Positions 13,501 through 23,250 of a stretch of 60,000 bases of DNA are shown one piece after another; position 1 is the stretch's first letter; every line of letters begins with the position of its first letter. The stretch is from assembly GCF_029227915.1 (NCBI RefSeq), contig NC_079889.1, positions 3,908,001 to 3,968,000 on the forward strand. The letters are read 5' to 3'. The notes under the pieces are model-generated. The model was not told the origin of the DNA. It saw only the letters and a program-made list of their open reading frames with translations, and did no database searches. This DNA is from Hydractinia symbiolongicarpus. Lineage: Eukaryota > Cnidaria > Hydrozoa > Anthoathecata > Hydractiniidae. The position numbers and the translations under genes are program-made.

Positions 13501-15289
13501 TTTTTCAATATAATAATAAAGATGAATGATTTAATTTAAAGAAAATGGCATAGTATAAATATAATAAGTAAAAACACATTTTTAAAATTCAGTTATTTCC
13601 GAAAACTTTTTAATAACATCGAAAGTTTAAATTCACTTAGGTATGGTGTGACGTAACACACTTAATCTATAGATTTTGTCTTTCAGTTTAGTATTCTCCT
13701 AACGCAGATTATTTCTCGCATTCACTTTTATGTCTATAATTGCTGTATTTATATTGAATATAAGTGAAGAATTTTTAATTTTTGAATATCACATGAAGAT
13801 GTTACTGAATTGAGGAATAGTTTTGTGACGAAAAAAAAATTATTCTATAAGTGTTTTTACTACAACTGGCTGTTGGAACAATTCATAGTATAAACTTAGT
13901 ATAAGCTAAAAAGTTTTTGTGTACTTTGCACAGAAAGAAAAAAATAGAAAAAATAGAAATTAGTAACTCACACCTAATACTTGCTCTAACATCCTAAAAT
14001 AAAAAACAAATCAAAACACTCATAAGCAGGTCACACACTTCAAGACAAGAAAAAACAATTTTAACATTGAATTTTTAACTATACAACTGTAAAATAACTT
14101 TTAATAAAAGCAAATCTGTATGCATGTATCTATACAATATGCAAGATAATCTAACACTTGTGTAGTGTTGGAGCCACTTTGAAAATTTTTTCATGTGCAT
14201 ATTATGTGATTTTGTTGCGTAAAACAGCAAGCCTGTCAATAAGAAAATGAAACAAAAGTAATAAATCGCTTGCACAAGGTTACAATTATTCAGACTGGGG
14301 GAGCAACCTAAAAAAATAGAATAAGTGTATACACACATATTTTATTACAAAATCTTTTTTATCTATTTTTTCTTGTTTTTATATATATATATTAGTTACT
14401 TTTAATTGCAAATAATGAGACAACATTGAATTCCATGTGAAATAAATTGATATTGCTCAGCCATAAAAACTTTTTGTGGAATTGGGGGAGCAATTTATGA
14501 CTCAGCTTCTTTCTCATTTCTCAGAATTGGGCGAGTCTTTGTGTGTGCAAGAGTGATCGCTCTCCCCCCTTATTAACAGGTCTGAAACAGGCTGTTGTTG
14601 TGCCACCTACAGACAGCAAAATACCTGAAAAAAATATTTAAAATCTTTGTCAAGAGGTAAAATTAGACACTTATTTTGATATGATTGTTTGGAGAGATGT
14701 CAAGATGTATACATTTTATTAGTACCTCTTATAATAAACATTGTGTGTCTGTAACAGTCAAAGTTGATTATATTTTTTACAATTTTCTTTAAAAGTGTTT
14801 AAAACACACCCTATGAAAATGTTCTGTATTCTTTAAAACTTTTGTTTATGACTTTATTTCGCTACAACAAATCATTTTGTGACAAGAAAAGAAATTATTA
14901 ACAAACCTTTTTGTGATAAAAAGCACAATAGATTTAAATATGTTGGGATTCTTTTAGGGGTTTAAGTAACTAGTTTACCATAATGTATAATGGCCTTTAG
15001 CAATTTTGTTGCAAAAAAGTGAATCAAGGAAGAGTTGCTGTCAATCAGTCCATAAATACAAATATCTTGTCTTCAACTTTTGTTTTCCTCTGTAGTTGTC
15101 TGTTTTATGTTTGTTTCTTTCTACATGCAGCCCCAAATGTACAAATGTTGTATTCTTTCAAACACTATAACCTACACTAAATTGAGTTTGTGTAATGGAA
15201 TACAAAAGCTCTTACTGAAAATATAAATAAACAACATACTCAACTTCATCCCAGCTCCATTTTCCACTTTGCGATGGATATCTCTCCAT
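1503..15289 (-). CDS. EF-hand-like protein gene, 11 exons seen, 3' end missing
   Basis: Exons on the minus strand in order: 15240-15289 (ATG at 15289), 14607-14624, 13981-13993, 10837-10905, 10367-10497, 9409-9547, 8904-8971, 7830-7914, 7214-7285, 5275-5391, 1503-1610. All are bounded by AG and GT and join in one frame: 870 bases, 290 residues, still open after the last. The middle (roughly residues 58-145) reads as helix-loop-helix units with degenerate calcium loops, for example AFQTYEHKDQAGLEDKLL followed by LYEFLELLM. After that comes a polar segment with a KELPKKKSVK stretch and an acidic VFPSDEDGVNDISI stretch. No signal peptide or membrane segment is seen. The general layout recalls the uncharacterised EF-hand group that includes human C1orf87, which is from memory and unverified. 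The two tiny exons (18 and 13 bp) are the weakest part; the exons from 10905 down to 5275 are strong because four acceptor choices are fixed by phase. Function is unknown; a cytoplasmic or ciliary calcium-sensor role would be guesswork. Confidence 0.75.
1611..5274. other. Long intron of the EF-hand-like gene
   Basis: Holds the Helitron-like element at 2158-3676 and otherwise AT-rich sequence. On the plus strand, 4162-4385 follows a good acceptor (ttattttattag) and stays open for about 74 codons without a recognisable domain. It could be a transposon-derived exon, and I do not call it a gene. Confidence 0.5.
2158..3676 (+). mobile_element. Diverged Helitron-like element with foreign interior
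   Basis: The left end (tataataatacg, then a segment like agtggatgtcttcattttc) and the right end (about 3490-3676, ending ccttatcgcctag before T) match the two ends of the five-copy family at 35523-39016. Between them lie about 1.1 kb that match none of those copies. The CTAG end and the degenerate subterminal hairpin (gtggattcttccac) are Helitron-type. The 65-codon ORF at 3496-3693 is just a reading of the repeat's right end. The interior contains an exon-like piece (ATG at about 2531, donor GTAAGC near 2565), which could be captured host sequence or chance. Confidence 0.55.
5392..7213. other. Intron of the EF-hand-like gene
   Basis: AT-rich, with no further exon of matching phase. A 94-codon minus-strand ORF at 5900-6184 has no domain or codon pattern that supports it. 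The single telomere-like gggttaggg near 6899-6907 is not a repeat array. Confidence 0.45.
7982..8500. mobile_element. TA-flanked inverted-repeat element with acidic ORF tail
   Basis: The left end CCGTAATATTTCTAATTTAG and the right end (ctaaattagaaaaaatacgg, reverse) are imperfect inverted repeats, each flanked by TA (7980-7981 and 8501-8502). This fits a Tc1/mariner-type or other TA-targeting non-autonomous element. A motif near aaattagaggaaaa recurs inside about every 50 bp. On the plus strand about 8198-8326 reads open to a stop and is strongly acidic at its end (NLEDDADVDEEDSFTL), possibly the tail of a lost transposase or captured exon. It sits in the intron between exons 8904-8971 and 7830-7914 of the EF-hand-like gene. 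Confidence 0.6.
9409..9547 (-). CDS. EF-hand core exon of the minus-strand gene
   Basis: Encodes (S)FAELHTARVAFQTYE and onward to SPQRLTYS, the best helix-loop-helix match in the gene. Two AG acceptors are possible (9540-9541 and 9548-9549). Only the one at 9548-9549 preserves phase with the upstream exon ending at 10367, so 9547 is taken as the exon start. The loop lacks a full set of acidic calcium ligands, so calcium binding is doubtful. Confidence 0.8.
11553..12323 (+). CDS. Free-standing P2X7 C-terminal (ballast) domain protein
   Basis: Three exons: 11553-11799, 11904-12036 and 12116-12323. Introns are 104 and 79 bp, both GT-AG, with phases 1 and 2 that join exactly, giving 195 residues. 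An N-terminal polar stretch is followed by WCRCGNCERMPTGKECLCC, then ECITQHPHF, YAAYRQFCWFVHNKLGRG, RRVIPACVVSRIRKEYP and DGQYTGF, and an acidic tail ending WTEDE. These are the hallmarks of the cysteine-rich, zinc- and guanine-nucleotide-binding ballast domain at the C-terminus of vertebrate P2X7 receptors. No channel part, signal peptide or membrane segment is present. Such stand-alone copies occur in many invertebrates and are often multicopy. The gene is nested in the EF-hand-like gene's intron (10906-13980) on the opposite strand, and converges with the gene at 12396-12903. Molecular role unknown. Confidence 0.9.
12396..12903 (-). CDS. Small basic protein, convergent partner of the P2X7-ballast gene
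   Basis: Two exons: 12835-12903 (ATG at 12903, 23 codons) and 12396-12677 (93 codons plus TAA), joined in phase 0 by a 157-bp GT-AG intron, giving 116 residues. It begins MEKMLAGTQLAILDHNHNI, continues with a KVAYSKPNKRFVAKVV region and a KDYSYLSHITRKIL region, and ends in a lysine- and arginine-rich tail. I do not know its function. From memory, the pattern LAxLDHNxNxxR followed by (R/K)-rich sequence recurs in multicopy cnidarian predicted proteins that may belong to mobile elements; this is unverified. Its stop lies 72 bp from the stop of the P2X7-ballast gene, so the two are tightly convergent. The arrangement suggests a gene pair that moves or is co-inherited together. Confidence 0.75.
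12904..13980. other. No gene seen
   Basis: AT-rich remainder of the EF-hand-like gene's intron upstream of the small basic-protein gene. The 93-codon minus ORF at 12831-13112 is an unspliced reading through exon 1 of that gene. I looked for terminal inverted repeats enclosing 11.2-13.4 kb and found none by eye. Confidence 0.4.
13981..13993 (-). CDS. Proposed 13-bp microexon
   Basis: Follows the acceptor tattttag and precedes the donor GTATTA. It adds G then MLEQ and restores the frame to the exon at 10837-10905. A longer version to 13974 (donor GTGTGA) would break the frame. This rests on phase alone, so transcript evidence is required. Confidence 0.35.
14607..14624 (-). CDS. Proposed 18-bp microexon
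   Basis: Lies between an acceptor with the pyrimidine tract aaatattttttcag and a GTGGCA donor. It bridges the first exon and the 13-bp microexon as EYFAVCR in frame. Supported only by splice sites and phase. Confidence 0.35.
   Translation of the reverse strand, partial: VFCCL
15240..15289 (-). CDS. First coding exon of the EF-hand-like gene
   Basis: Begins with ATG at 15289 and encodes MERYPSQSGKWSWDEV plus two bases (GA), followed by a strong GTATGT donor. This start is chosen because the reading frame joins through the two microexons (14607-14624 and 13981-13993) to the exon at 10837-10905. If the microexons are wrong, this exon could belong to another transcript. Confidence 0.5.
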
Positions 15290-15508
15290 ATCAATTGCAA
15301 GTTTCTTTGTTATATCTATTGTTAGAATTTAATACTTTACAATCACCATCAGTGAAATGTCTAGTGATGTTTGGGTCAGACAGTTTGCTTATAAGGCACA
15401 TAGTTGTTGAAAAGGAGAAAAAAGTAGAGATTTGGCGGATAATGCAATGACGCCGATAAATTTTCCGCTACATTCCTTCTAAAATATCTTGTAGTCATAA
15501 TTTCTCAG

Positions 15509-15781
15509 CTAAACTCTTAAACACATTTGGTCAATTTTTGGGGGATTTTGCAGGTAGCCCGTCATCATACAATTTTGAAAAATTGTTCCAGGAGAATAAT
15601 AGTTATATACAGAACAATTTCTAATTTCAACAGTTTGATTATTTAGGCATAACACTTTGGTATCCCTGGTCACACATAAGCAAATAAACTCTGGATAAGT
15701 CACTGACCATGTAACATTAAAAACAATTATATTGGTTCTGAAAGTGATTTCAAAATGCATATCTTTCCATGATAAATGCAT
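15509..15781 (-). CDS. Possible secreted cysteine-containing ORF
   Basis: A 90-codon ORF just upstream of the EF-hand-like gene. It has six cysteines (residues 34, 36, 45, 56, 71, 87) and three N-glycosylation sequons (NVT at 22, NQT at 48, NCS at 55), so composition looks extracellular. There is no clear signal peptide and no family I recognise. It may be one exon of a larger gene or chance. Confidence 0.25.
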   Translation of the reverse strand: MHLSWKDMHFEITFRTNIIVFNVTWSVTYPEFICLCVTRDTKVLCLNNQTVEIRNCSVYNYYSPGTIFQNCMMTGYLQNPPKIDQMCLRV

Positions 15782-17648
15782 CGTTAACAGTTTAAAATAT
15801 TATATATTCAAACAAAATGTAAAACTTTGATATTCAGCAAAACCATATTATATATTATACCTTTATATTTTATATTTACAAGAAGACTTTGCATATTTTA
15901 GCATCAGTCTTTATTTCACTTAATTTCTTTTATCAGATCAATGCTATCTGCTACATTTTGGCTGTATATATATGTGCATATGTGCACGCATATGTACAGC
16001 CATGAACAACTATGTACAAATATGAACAAAATATGAAAAATGAAATATAAATATCAAATATGAATATCAAATATGAAAAAAACACAAACATGTACGTCGA
16101 TGTTTCTGTTTTATTGATAACCACTAACAAATTTTACTTTCAAATTAGTTTCGAGGGTTCTTTTTAGCTATAATTGCATCTTTGTAATAAACTTTATCTT
16201 TACTTACCTTATTGCAGCCGCTTTTAGATATACTTTCATTAAACTTTTATCATATTTTCAAGTTAAAATACGGTATATTTTAAATTTATGTTTATATTTA
16301 CATAATATATATCTTCATAAAATAAAATATTATTAAAACATGTTAAGCCTGTGAAAACCTAAAAATATTTTTTTAGCAAAGGCGAGCCGCAAATCTGTAC
16401 TTAAAAAATGTAAATATCCTGTACCGTTCTTACCTAATTAAATTTAAACTATCTATAACATGTCTATCCAAATTTCAAATTAAAATTATAAAGTTGACAT
16501 TTTGAAGAAAATAGAGAAAAATTGACCTGCAGCTGCAAATTTAGCCAAAATTTAAAATAAAATATCTAAGCAAATATATCTCCTTAAAATTTTACAATGC
16601 CCTATCAAATAATAAACAAATATTTGATTTTTCTACCCATATTGTGTTTTGTATCACCATTAGACAATTACTAAGTGTAAAAGCTTGTAGTAGGAACATG
16701 GGGTAAAAAGTCAAAAATGATAAACGAAAACAGCTTTAAAAAAACTGAATAGTTTGGAATGTATAGTTTAAAACAATGTAAAAATTGATCCATCACAAAT
16801 TTATTTAATGTGTGTTGGTTGCTTGTTTTACATAACATCTCAATCATTCGAAAAGTTAATTACATTCTATTTCAAAATTATAAATCAAAGAATTTTGTAA
16901 TTCTTACTTTTAATTCATATATGTGATGACAAATAAGCATTTTTTAGTTAGAGAAAAATTAAATAAAACAAAATTAGTATGAATTAATAATGACATGGGC
17001 TGGTATTGCCTTTCTTTGATTCATAATTATTTATGACCTGGAAGGAGAGTAACTAAGTTCTCTTTCATTGAGCATATATTCGTGCGTGTTTTTACACAGA
17101 GTTTTCTGTAGACATTACACACAGCGTGAAGATCAACTCGAAGACAAGGCTTGATTAAGATTGGAGCTAGAATTTCGAAAAACCGAGTCAAAATTGTGAA
17201 TTTTTTTCAATTTTAGGTAGGGTCGATCGGAGGACACCAACCGAACATTTTTTTGTGTGCCGCCAAGTCTGCCTCTAAAACATTGGAAGTTTCGCTACTA
17301 TAATAGAACTATAATAATAAAGTTGTGCTAAGTGTAAAAACATAAATATTTGCATGTTTCCATAAATTTTGGTGCTAAATTCAAAAATGTTGGTCATTAT
17401 TGTTGAAAATAATCAAAAAATTTTAATTATATTAACCTGGATCCAAGAATTAAATATAGCTATAAAAACTCAGGATTACCTAGCTAGCTATAGCTATCAA
17501 AACCAAATATATAGCAGCTATAGCTATAGATAACTCGGCAGTATAGCAAAAAAGAGTTAAGCCCCAAGACCGAGTGTAGGGCTAATCAAATGAACTGAGT
17601 TTATCTTAATATCTGCCACCACAGGAAAATTTATTAGCCTTGCTAGAA
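15782..17648. other. No gene seen, AT-rich
   Basis: Very AT-rich sequence with short tatgaacaaatatgaa repeats near 16010-16080. No ORF or exon set could be supported on either strand. Confidence 0.5.
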
Positions 17649-18344
17649 CAGTTAGGGACAACTGCAAATTAGACTATTCCGCCTAAATAGGCCATGATAG
17701 ACAAATTAGGCGAAATTTTTCTCCTAACTAGGCTATCGACACTAAATTTGCTTATTACAGTCTTCTGGTTCGTGGTCGCACTGATCTTTAACGTTATGAA
17801 TAATCTAACAAACCTCCCTCGGATGGAGAAGTATTATTTTCGTAAATGTTATGGTGCGTTTTGAAGATATTGCTTTTAGTTTGTTATGCTGCTGATCCCG
17901 ATGTGCACAACGTTTTTTTCCAGCGTGTTTTACCGCCTAAAACCGCCTAAATACACTTTTTGATTTAAAAGAAAGATGGCTCTTGGTTAGGCTATGATGT
18001 CCTAATTACGCTATCATAGACAAAATAAGCTATTTGGAAAATCTCTCCCCGGACCTTGTTCTAGACGATTGGAAACGAATTTGGTTGGTGGGCACGTTTA
18101 CATGTATAACTTTTATATACGCCATGCAAACTCTATGAAATTTGACCTAAGCAAAGATGACTAAGTCAGCAAGTAGTACAGGAAAAATGATGGCACGACC
18201 AACAAAGATTGCAAGGATATCGTTGATTAAAATTTTCTATCTCCTAAATAGACTATTCTCTACAAGTTAAGCTATTAAAAATCTCCTAATTTAGCTACTA
18301 GCTTATTTAGGAGAAATAGTCTAATTTGTAGTTGTCCCTAACTG
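17649..18344. mobile_element. 696-bp non-autonomous TIR element
   Basis: Inverted terminal repeats of about 42 bp begin CAGTTAGGGACAACTACAAA (left copy 17649-17690, right copy 18303-18344 in reverse). Both are flanked by the 5-bp direct repeat TAGAA (17644-17648 and 18345-18349), which reads as a target-site duplication. The terminal motif CTCCTAAATAGACTATT recurs inside, near 18241 and 18290. No transposase ORF is present. The superfamily is not assigned, since a 5-bp duplication with CAGT ends is not decisive. Confidence 0.8.
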
Positions 18345-18349
18345 TAGAA

Positions 18350-19654
18350 GCATTTTGTAGCTGAAGTGTCAATAAATCTGATGGTGACAAGATAAAAAAT
18401 TAAAAAAACCTTTTAAAAATTAAATAAACACAAAACATTCAGACAATGTTTCATATATTTATGACCAAACAGACTTAGGCCACCATTAAAAATATGTTAT
18501 GATCGCGTCCTGAAGACCCTGCAAAAAATGGGACACATCTTATCAAATCAAACAGGAGCTTAGCCACGTGAGACTATTTTGAGTACCACAATTGGATTGT
18601 GTTATAAGCCAAACTATATTCTCTAGAGCTGGATAGAGGTCATAAAGTATCATGGTTACATATTGTTTTGATGGAAGTAAAAATGGTAGCGCGCAAAGTC
18701 AACCTCTTCTTCAGGTCTCAGATAATAACTTTCTCTGCGACGACTCTGTGCTTTTCAGCCACTGTATAAGGTACTGGGGTCAAGCTAAGTTGAAAAATGT
18801 TACGTTAGCGGCGTGAAAAATGTCACGACTTCCTTTTGTATTGTAAGTTCCGTACCGGATTACGATTAGCGAGTTTCTTACATTTGGGGTTTTACATTAT
18901 TCATTTAAAATCCACCATGATTAATTGGCAAACAACCAACCTTGTCCCTAGAGCTTTTATTGCATTTTATTAATAATGGGATGGCGTTCAATAGAGGAAG
19001 CCATTCAATTATCAAAAGTTTAAAAGAGCCATATGGTCGACGTTGCATCAACAGCTCAGTCCAATCAAGTTCTTATTGTAAGCGTGTTTTGGCTTGGATT
19101 TCTGAAAATAAATTATTCTAGTAATAGCTAAACTAGTTTCGTAACAGTTAAAAGACGCAAAAACAAATTTTTGAATGGCACTGATATGATCTTCATAGTT
19201 ATTACATATGACAATAGCCGTGATTGAGATTTCGACATCAAAAACTTTCTCCGAGCTTCTCATTCAATATACCTTGCTTGATGAAACTTCTAAAATTCTC
19301 CATGGAGGCCCGTAACGGCTCGGCCGAGTTTCTTATATGCAAAACAATACCTTCGGGCAAACTTCAATGAATCAAGGATCTTGGGCCCCTTTTTTATTCC
19401 CTATGTTTTATTCTCGGCTATCCGGAAGTTTGAACTCCTATAAGATAAGCGAACGAAGTAGGCTATGTTTCGTAAAATCCGTAAGACACAAGCGGTCTTA
19501 ACTGATTCGAACGTTTTATATCTACATATCATACAAGAAAGCAAACTCTAATTTCGGATTTTTTATTTTTTCATTCCGTTCTTAGCCTGGAAGGTCGAGA
19601 TTTTATCTTGTGCAAAAAAAGATTTCGTCACTATTCCATATAAGGGAGAAACAT
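18350..19654. other. No gene seen
   Basis: AT-rich sequence with one half-copy of the CCTCG family near 18939-18965 (ccaaccttgtccctagagct). The minus ORF 19048-19263 has no support. Confidence 0.4.
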
Positions 19655-19758
19655 CACGCTTAATTGGAAAAACTCCCAACTCTCTATTACCCGAACCTCT
19701 CTATAACTCGAACGGTTTCCCATTCCCCGTGGCTGTTCGAGTTATAGAGAGTCCACTG
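19655..19758. mobile_element. Solo Tigger/pogo-like terminal region
   Basis: Ends ctcgaacggtttccc, then gttcgagttatagagagtcc and actg before TA (19759-19760). The reverse reading CAGTGGACTCTCTATAACTC is the terminal type seen in pogo/Tigger elements. A second, internal copy of the same motif lies at about 19680-19715. No opposite end or transposase was found, so this is a truncated relic. Confidence 0.55.
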
Positions 19759-20076
19759 TAGTAAATTCAACAGCATAATTTAACGTTGCGCCGTTGTGTT
19801 GTTGCGTGTTCAATCTATCAGTATTTTTTAGCTTAATTTGGTGATTCCTCTAAAACGAAACTACCCCTCCCTATAGCTAACGTAACTCTCCAAGTTCCGA
19901 ACAATCAAATAATTGTTCCATTCTTATTAAAAGTGCGCCATTTATGACATTCCTTTACCAATGTTTACAGTAAGTAACCTTCGCCGAAGCTACCTTAGAT
20001 ATCTTGACCTTCGCATACGGCATTAAAAAAATGGTACCACAGTCAGTGAAAATGTCTATTTAAAAACTTCCGATTA

Positions 20077-20186
20077 TCTATATTTTAATGCCCGTATACG
20101 TCTGTCCGTCCGTCTGTCTGTCACGCAAAATGGTAGCTTAGCTGCGACGGGCGAACCCGTGGATTTTTCCACGGGCTAACGACTAG
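20077..20186 (+). mobile_element. 110-bp Helitron-like non-autonomous element
   Basis: Starts TCTATATTTTAATG after A and ends CGACTAG before T. Near the right end is the hairpin CCCGTGG-ATTTTT-CCACGGG. The TC start, the subterminal hairpin, the CTAG end and the A|T insertion site are the defining Helitron signs. The body has the gtctgtccgtccgtctgtct tract shared with relatives near 34.1 kb. It has no coding capacity. Confidence 0.75.
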
Positions 20187-21577
20187 TTTTGTATATTTAC
20201 CGCTACTTCAGAGTTGTCAATATGAAGTTCAGCCTTCCCTTATTTATATTTATCAATCACCACATGAGATTAACGAAATTTTTTCTGAGTTCGTGCTTTT
20301 CTGGAATAAATAAATAACACACACCTTGAACCCAACTATCCAGTGTATATCTGTTCTTTTATTCTTCACACATTATATAAGTGTTATTACTTTGCTTCCC
20401 CTAAGACCTAACGCAAGACCTAACTATGGCAGAAGAGTGTACATCTATCACAATGCTAGTTTTCAATTAAAAGAGTAAGGTAGTTGAATTATTGTGTTTG
20501 TTTTTGTTCTACCTATAGACAAAGCAATGCGAAGACCATATATCATTTCACAGAGTTATCATTGTCGTTTTTAGACTTCAGTAATAGGATTTTTATTTCT
20601 TTGTGTTTTGAGGTTTAGTAGGCGGCCTTGTGGTATGTTGCAGACCAGAAAATAAGTAGCTAATACACGACTAAGATCTCAAATGTACTTCCTCAAGTCT
20701 GTTAAATGCAAGAAAAAACAGCCTAAATAAAATGTTAATATGAGCCGTTCTTTGTTAAACTTTTCACAAGATAAATGCAATGTTTTAAAACACGATAAAG
20801 TGTTGATTCAAAAAATAGTGCGGGCATTCTCGAAATAACAACAAAAAATGACTGTACGTTTCTCTAACTTCACATAAAAGTTTATCTAGCATTGGCAACA
20901 CAATAAGATATACAAACATCGTAATTTCTTTGTCTTATATACATTTCCACTGTGGTCAGTTTAATGCCTTTATAATATATACAAGATAATGTAAAAATAT
21001 AAAAATACGAAGAATATACACCTTCGTCCCCAGTGTTTTTTACCTATTTATTATTATCACACCAAAAAAGCAAAAAAATCTGGGGATGACGATGGAAGAA
21101 TATATACATGGATATATTATAACTATATTTTTACAATGAATGTTTAACACAATTCTCTTCTTTATTGACATTGAAAAATTCTGTAAATAGGTAGTCTTTA
21201 ACACAACCTTGATTTCTCAGGTTCTATTTTCATAACACAAGAAAAAATCTTGCTTCAGATCAAAGAGTATACTCTGGTGACAAAGTTGATTAAGAGCAAA
21301 TGATTTTGCAAGCAATTTTGTTCACGAATGTTTGCTCACTTCGCAGATTTTTCATTTTTGTTAAAAGGAATTGCACAATAGTTTTTTGTCTGAAGACGAC
21401 AAAATCATTTCCATGAAAACCCATATATTTTCATCAGTTTTTACTTCCAACGATATCTCATCTTAAATTGTATACATTACGAAATTTCCAAAGTAAACAA
21501 AATAGAGGACCTTTAAGAAAAGTACTAATGAAGTAGACATGCTGAAAACAATTTTATGCTCCGTGACAAAACCACCA
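20187..21577. other. No gene seen
   Basis: AT-rich 3' flank of the GPCR gene (which is on the minus strand). Nothing recognisable beyond the possible poly(A) signal listed separately. Confidence 0.4.
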
Positions 21578-21583
21578 TTTATT
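21578..21583 (-). terminator. Possible poly(A) signal of the GPCR gene
   Basis: AATAAA on the minus strand, about 120 bp after the GPCR stop codon. In such AT-rich DNA the hexamer is common, so the call rests on position only. Confidence 0.3.
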
Positions 21584-21702
21584 CAATACATTGTTGTCTA
21601 AAATCACAGAAAATCTTGTCGTGTAATTTTCTTCATTTGCGCTGCATAGTTAACAATTGACGGATCACAACAGCAACATTATGAAATATTATATAAAGCT
21701 GT

Positions 21703-23250
21703 CTACAGTACGGTTTCTCTAATAATTTCCTCACATAAAAGTCCAACATTTTCTCCCGGGGCTGATTCAACTTCGGCATTCTTTTCAGGAGTTATACATC
21801 CTTCAAAACCGGAGTCCTTTGAATCCAAATCTAAATTCTGCTCCTCCTTTATGCTGTATAATGGTTCTGCTCTGGCATGAGTATAGCGTTGATTATCTCC
21901 ATGAGGGCGATAATTATCTCCGTTAGAAATGCGGCTTTGTTCTCGAAATATTTCGTCATAATCAACTGCAGGGGCGCCATTAGAAAAAGTAAAGTCAGAT
22001 GCAGTTGATTCTGTTCGGGTTTTCGATGGAAACGACATTGAAATAGTGGAAAAATTCCCGTTCGAGTCTCGCTTTGAACCCATGAAAGAACGAAACCGTC
22101 TGACGTACTTTTTTCCTGATTCATCGGATTCTATTGTATATTGATCGGATTCCTGAGTTAACCTCAAAGCCTTTTTTAAAAGCCAAAATTGTTTTCGGAA
22201 TTCAATCCGGAATTCTCGGGACATAATATAATAAATAAACGGATTCACAACTGAATTAGCTACCAGCATGGTGCCCGAAACAAGGACGTAAATCTGGGCG
22301 TTCTTAATTTTGCTGAAATCCATAAAAACGGAGAGCATGCGTAATATATTCCATGGCAACATCAAAATGGCGAAAATAATCACCACGGGTGCTAACATGC
22401 GAAGTGCTTTTTTAATCCCTAAAATCTGATTGGTTATTAAAACATTATGCTCTGAACCTTTCAACCACTCATAAGCCATTTGTCTCTGCAAATAACACTT
22501 GATTCGTAAGAAGGTTACGAGAATGATTAACAGAGGCAAAATATACCACACGATAGTCAAAAATGTCTGATAGGACTTCTCATAAGTACGACTAGGCCAT
22601 TTGGAGCGACAATGTTTGTACGGCATTTCGTGCAAGAGGGTTACGTTGAAATAAGTCATATTCTTCTTATTAACTCCTTCATAATACCGCAACACCGGAT
22701 AAAGTGGAGCCGCTATGGAAGCCAAAGAGATTATCCATATAAAAATAATGACTAATTTCGCTTGAAGAAACGACAACTGTGCATTCATCGCGTGAAGAAT
22801 CATCCGGTACCGATGAATTGATATTGTTGTCATGCAACCCAATGATACGCCGTAAAAAGCATCTGACACAGAAGGTATTATTTTGCATAGGACGGACCCA
22901 AACGGCCAATTGAGCGGCGCTAAGATTTTTATAACCCACAACGGATAACTCACGACCAATACACACATGTCAGCAATGGCTAAATTCATCAGGAACAAAT
23001 TCGCTATGGTATACATTTTTCGGCCACGTATGATTATCATGCAAACAAAGATATTCCCTAGCACGCCAAGTAAAGCTAAAATTCCATTTAAAATGAATAT
23101 ACCGTATTCGACATTTTTGGATAACTGCTCTTGTTGTTGTTGTTGCGGTTGTCGAAGGATTACTGTCGGCGTCACTGACGGTAAAAACACAGCAGGTGCT
23201 AGCGTAAAACTTGAATTACGTGTATCAAAAAGCGATGCAGAATACGCCAT
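21703..23250 (-). CDS. Class A (rhodopsin-family) G protein-coupled receptor, one exon
   Basis: A 515-residue receptor in a single exon. Seven membrane segments lie near residues 51-73, 83-105, 118-146, 165-185, 229-250, 285-306 and 322-343. Family marks: GN at 65-66 in helix 1, LAIAD with Asp94 in helix 2, the Cys122-Cys214 pair for the extracellular disulphide, and NPFIY (336-340) in helix 7. Sequons are at Asn12, Asn197 and Asn202. A glutamine run (35-40) precedes helix 1, and the cytoplasmic tail is about 165 residues, serine- and acid-rich. The DRY motif reads HRY (146-148), and the helix-6 CWxP position reads LMLP (296-299), so the usual toggle tryptophan is absent. Overall it resembles peptide or amine-type receptors of invertebrates; the ligand is unknown. 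The start at 23250 precedes an N-terminus without a signal peptide, as is usual. A 5' untranslated exon is possible. Confidence 0.96.
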   Translation of the reverse strand: MAYSASLFDTRNSSFTLAPAVFLPSVTPTVILRQPQQQQQEQLSKNVEYGIFILNGILALLGVLGNIFVCMIIIRGRKMYTIANLFLMNLAIADMCVLVVSYPLWVIKILAPLNWPFGSVLCKIIPSVSDAFYGVSLGCMTTISIHRYRMILHAMNAQLSFLQAKLVIIFIWIISLASIAAPLYPVLRYYEGVNKKNMTYFNVTLLHEMPYKHCRSKWPSRTYEKSYQTFLTIVWYILPLLIILVTFLRIKCYLQRQMAYEWLKGSEHNVLITNQILGIKKALRMLAPVVIIFAILMLPWNILRMLSVFMDFSKIKNAQIYVLVSGTMLVANSVVNPFIYYIMSREFRIEFRKQFWLLKKALRLTQESDQYTIESDESGKKYVRRFRSFMGSKRDSNGNFSTISMSFPSKTRTESTASDFTFSNGAPAVDYDEIFREQSRISNGDNYRPHGDNQRYTHARAEPLYSIKEEQNLDLDSKDSGFEGCITPEKNAEVESAPGENVGLLCEEIIRETVL

